Positions 62,806 through 64,000 of a stretch of 64,000 bases of DNA are shown piece by piece (position 1 is the stretch's first letter; every line of letters starts with the position of its first letter). The position numbers were made by a program, and so were the translations under genes. Where the stretch lies: NCBI GenBank assembly GCA_022606425.2, contig JAHDVF020001237.1, positions 496,001 through 560,000 of the forward strand, written 5' to 3'. The notes under the pieces are model-generated. The model saw only the letters and a list, made by a program, of their open reading frames with translations. It ran no database searches and was not told the DNA's origin. This DNA is from Lepidostoma basale. Lineage: Eukaryota > Arthropoda > Insecta > Trichoptera > Lepidostomatidae.

Positions 62806-62919
62806 TACTTGTTATTAATCCTCGTAATTGGTACTCGTAATTTTAAGGATTTATCATTATACCTATTTAATATTTTTAAAAGAAGTATTTATTTGTTCAG
62901 AGTTTAGTTATACGAGTAT

Positions 62920-63060
62920 ACACATATTATAGATATATATACACACCTGAGGATGGAGGTTACACCCGAAACATGTCGTGAAATAATATTTTTATTTTAT
63001 AAAAATATTTTATTTATTAAAGTGGAACATAAACAGCAGTGTTTTTTCAATTCCCATGAT
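62920..63060 (+). mobile_element. Foldback F3, right half
   Basis: Carries one hammerhead-like arm, then TTATTTTATAAAAATATTTT and TAAAGTGGAACATAAACAGC, which match the right side of 27828-28060. The left half is missing or replaced. Confidence 0.65.
62944..62980 (+). ncRNA. Hammerhead-like motif, intact core
   Basis: Core CTGAGGA 62947-62953; extra T 62954; stem II region GGAGGTTACACCC (outer two G-C pairs hold, two inner mismatches compared with the GGAG/CTCC of 27.9 kb); GAAA 62968-62971; stem III ACATGT; cleavage C at 62977; stem I CAC/GTG with three pairs. All core positions fit. Confidence 0.55.
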
Positions 63061-63149
63061 ATTACACTGGAATTGCACAGTGTTTACGCCTCAGCCTTCA
63101 ATAAAGTCACAAAATAATGAATGAACAGTAGCATGATTATGAAATAACT

Positions 63150-63330
63150 TAATAGTCCATTGTTTTGGCCGAAACACTATGATACTTAATCATTTTATAA
63201 CTGTTAATGCAAAAGCTTTGTTTTATATCACAATTGTATTTATTGTACGACAGCTGTTTCATCAACCAATGTTGACATCATCAGGTGTTACAAAAAATTA
63301 TATTTGTAATAACAGTTATGAAATAATTTA
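63150..63330. mobile_element. Foldback F2, left half
   Basis: Starts TCCATTGTTTTGGCCGAAAC followed by ACTATGATACTT, the reverse of the right flank seen at 38160, then GTTTTATATCACAATTGTAT and one hammerhead-like arm on the minus strand. The right half is not visible before 63330. Confidence 0.7.
63243..63289 (-). ncRNA. Hammerhead-like motif, F2 type
   Basis: Minus strand: core CTGATGA (plus 63278-63284), extra T, stem II GTCAAC/ATTG/GTTGAT (six pairs, one of them G-U), GAAA, stem III ACAGCTGT, cleavage C, then GTA. Stem I pairs two positions (AC/GT). Relative to the 38.0 kb arms, stem II shows compensated or wobble-keeping changes. Confidence 0.55.
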
Positions 63331-64000
63331 GTTTAATAACACCCCGTGTAATTCAGAACTAATATTTTACAATTGAGATGTATTATCGTACGAGTACTTT
63401 AGTTACGAAAAAACGAATTTCACTTATATATTTATTTCAAGAATTGCATAATTAGTAAAGTCCGTCCACCTCGAATATGCTCATTGAAAATCTGATTAAT
63501 TTTACATCTTACTGAAAAATTCATCGTATCAAAATATTCTATAAAATATCGGATCTTAAGTGTCCGATACAGCCCTTATGACTAAATAATAATACTGTTA
63601 TGGTATCCTTCAGATGAGCTACTCGCGAAAACGACGCTAAACAAATTAACCTTGATTTTATTTTTATTATTAGCAATTTGTAAACATTATGCACTTTCCT
63701 GATGAAAGTACTCTTCCACTCCGGTGGGGCGCACTTTTATGGAGGCAGTAAAATTAAGTAGTCAGTAAAAAAACAACTACGCTCCTGACATACTGCTCCT
63801 TCAATTTGGATGTTGTAAATTTATTCGTACATTTCTCACGAAACGCTTTATCGTAAAGAAGGGAAATTGTAACTTTTATCGCCGATACCGAAACGATCTT
63901 ACCCTTTTATTATGGTTCCCTCTGACGAATCCCGTTCGGTGCTACCCCTGTTGTTCAATCCGGCGGGTAAATCCATTCTCACTGCAGCCGTTATTTCTCA
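63331..64000. other. Unassigned; less AT-rich toward the end
   Basis: 63690-64000 has higher GC (CTCCGGTGGGGCGCACTTTT). It is perhaps the edge of a gene or conserved region continuing beyond the window. No frame is supported. Confidence 0.25.

Noticed and set aside
1905..63289. The foldbacks as ordinary MITEs with chance GAAAC and CATCAG words
   Set aside because: The words occur in fixed order and spacing with compensating stem II sequences, self-complementary stem III and several pairing stem I strands. Chance is less likely than a shared ribozyme, though a statistical test is still needed.

Overview
The window looks like insect nuclear DNA, and I favour a moth or butterfly. It is AT-rich throughout and has no bacterial-style operons. 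Almost every long reading frame belongs to a transposable element. The piggyBac copy at 18.3-23.8 kb resembles the Trichoplusia ni piggyBac in its terminal repeats, promoter-side region and protein. I found no confident host gene. The best host candidate is a GC-rich exon at 54.7-55.0 kb with good splice sites. No rRNA gene, functional tRNA gene or CRISPR array is visible.

Layout. 0-18 kb: AT-rich DNA with decayed RTE-type retrotransposon tails, tRNA-derived SINEs and many small inverted-repeat (foldback) elements. 18.3-23.85 kb: a piggyBac element with TTAA target duplications. It lost the middle of its transposase and was then hit by a 4.15 kb jockey-type LINE, which retains most of ORF1 and an open 951-codon ORF2. 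23.85-57 kb: more SINEs, RTE tails, foldbacks, a small CCGTCA/TGACGG repeat array, a long-TIR MITE and the possible exon. 57.77-59.94 kb: a complete but dead Transib (RAG1-superfamily) element with matching inverted repeats and a CGCCG target duplication. 60-64 kb: further RTE tails and foldbacks.

The most interesting signal is shared by the foldback elements. Although their sequences differ, many arms can be read as a hammerhead ribozyme: a CUGANGA core, one extra A or U, a stem II hairpin, GAAA, a very short self-complementary stem III (for example ACAUGU or ACAGCUGU), then the cleavage nucleotide. The best copy (minus strand, 1905-1950) has every core base and a perfect 7-bp stem I. A second group reads UUGANAA, which is what would be expected if the tertiary C3-G8 pair had been exchanged for U3-A8. 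Short-stem-III hammerheads are known with Penelope-like retroelements. Here they sit as inverted pairs in palindromic elements, and no Penelope reverse transcriptase is visible.

History that can be read: foldbacks nest inside foldbacks (15.7-16.3 kb); RTE tails landed near the centres of foldbacks (36.8 and 38.8 kb); and the piggyBac deletion came before the LINE insertion. Names such as RTE-A, SINE-A or foldback F2 are labels made up for this window, not database families.
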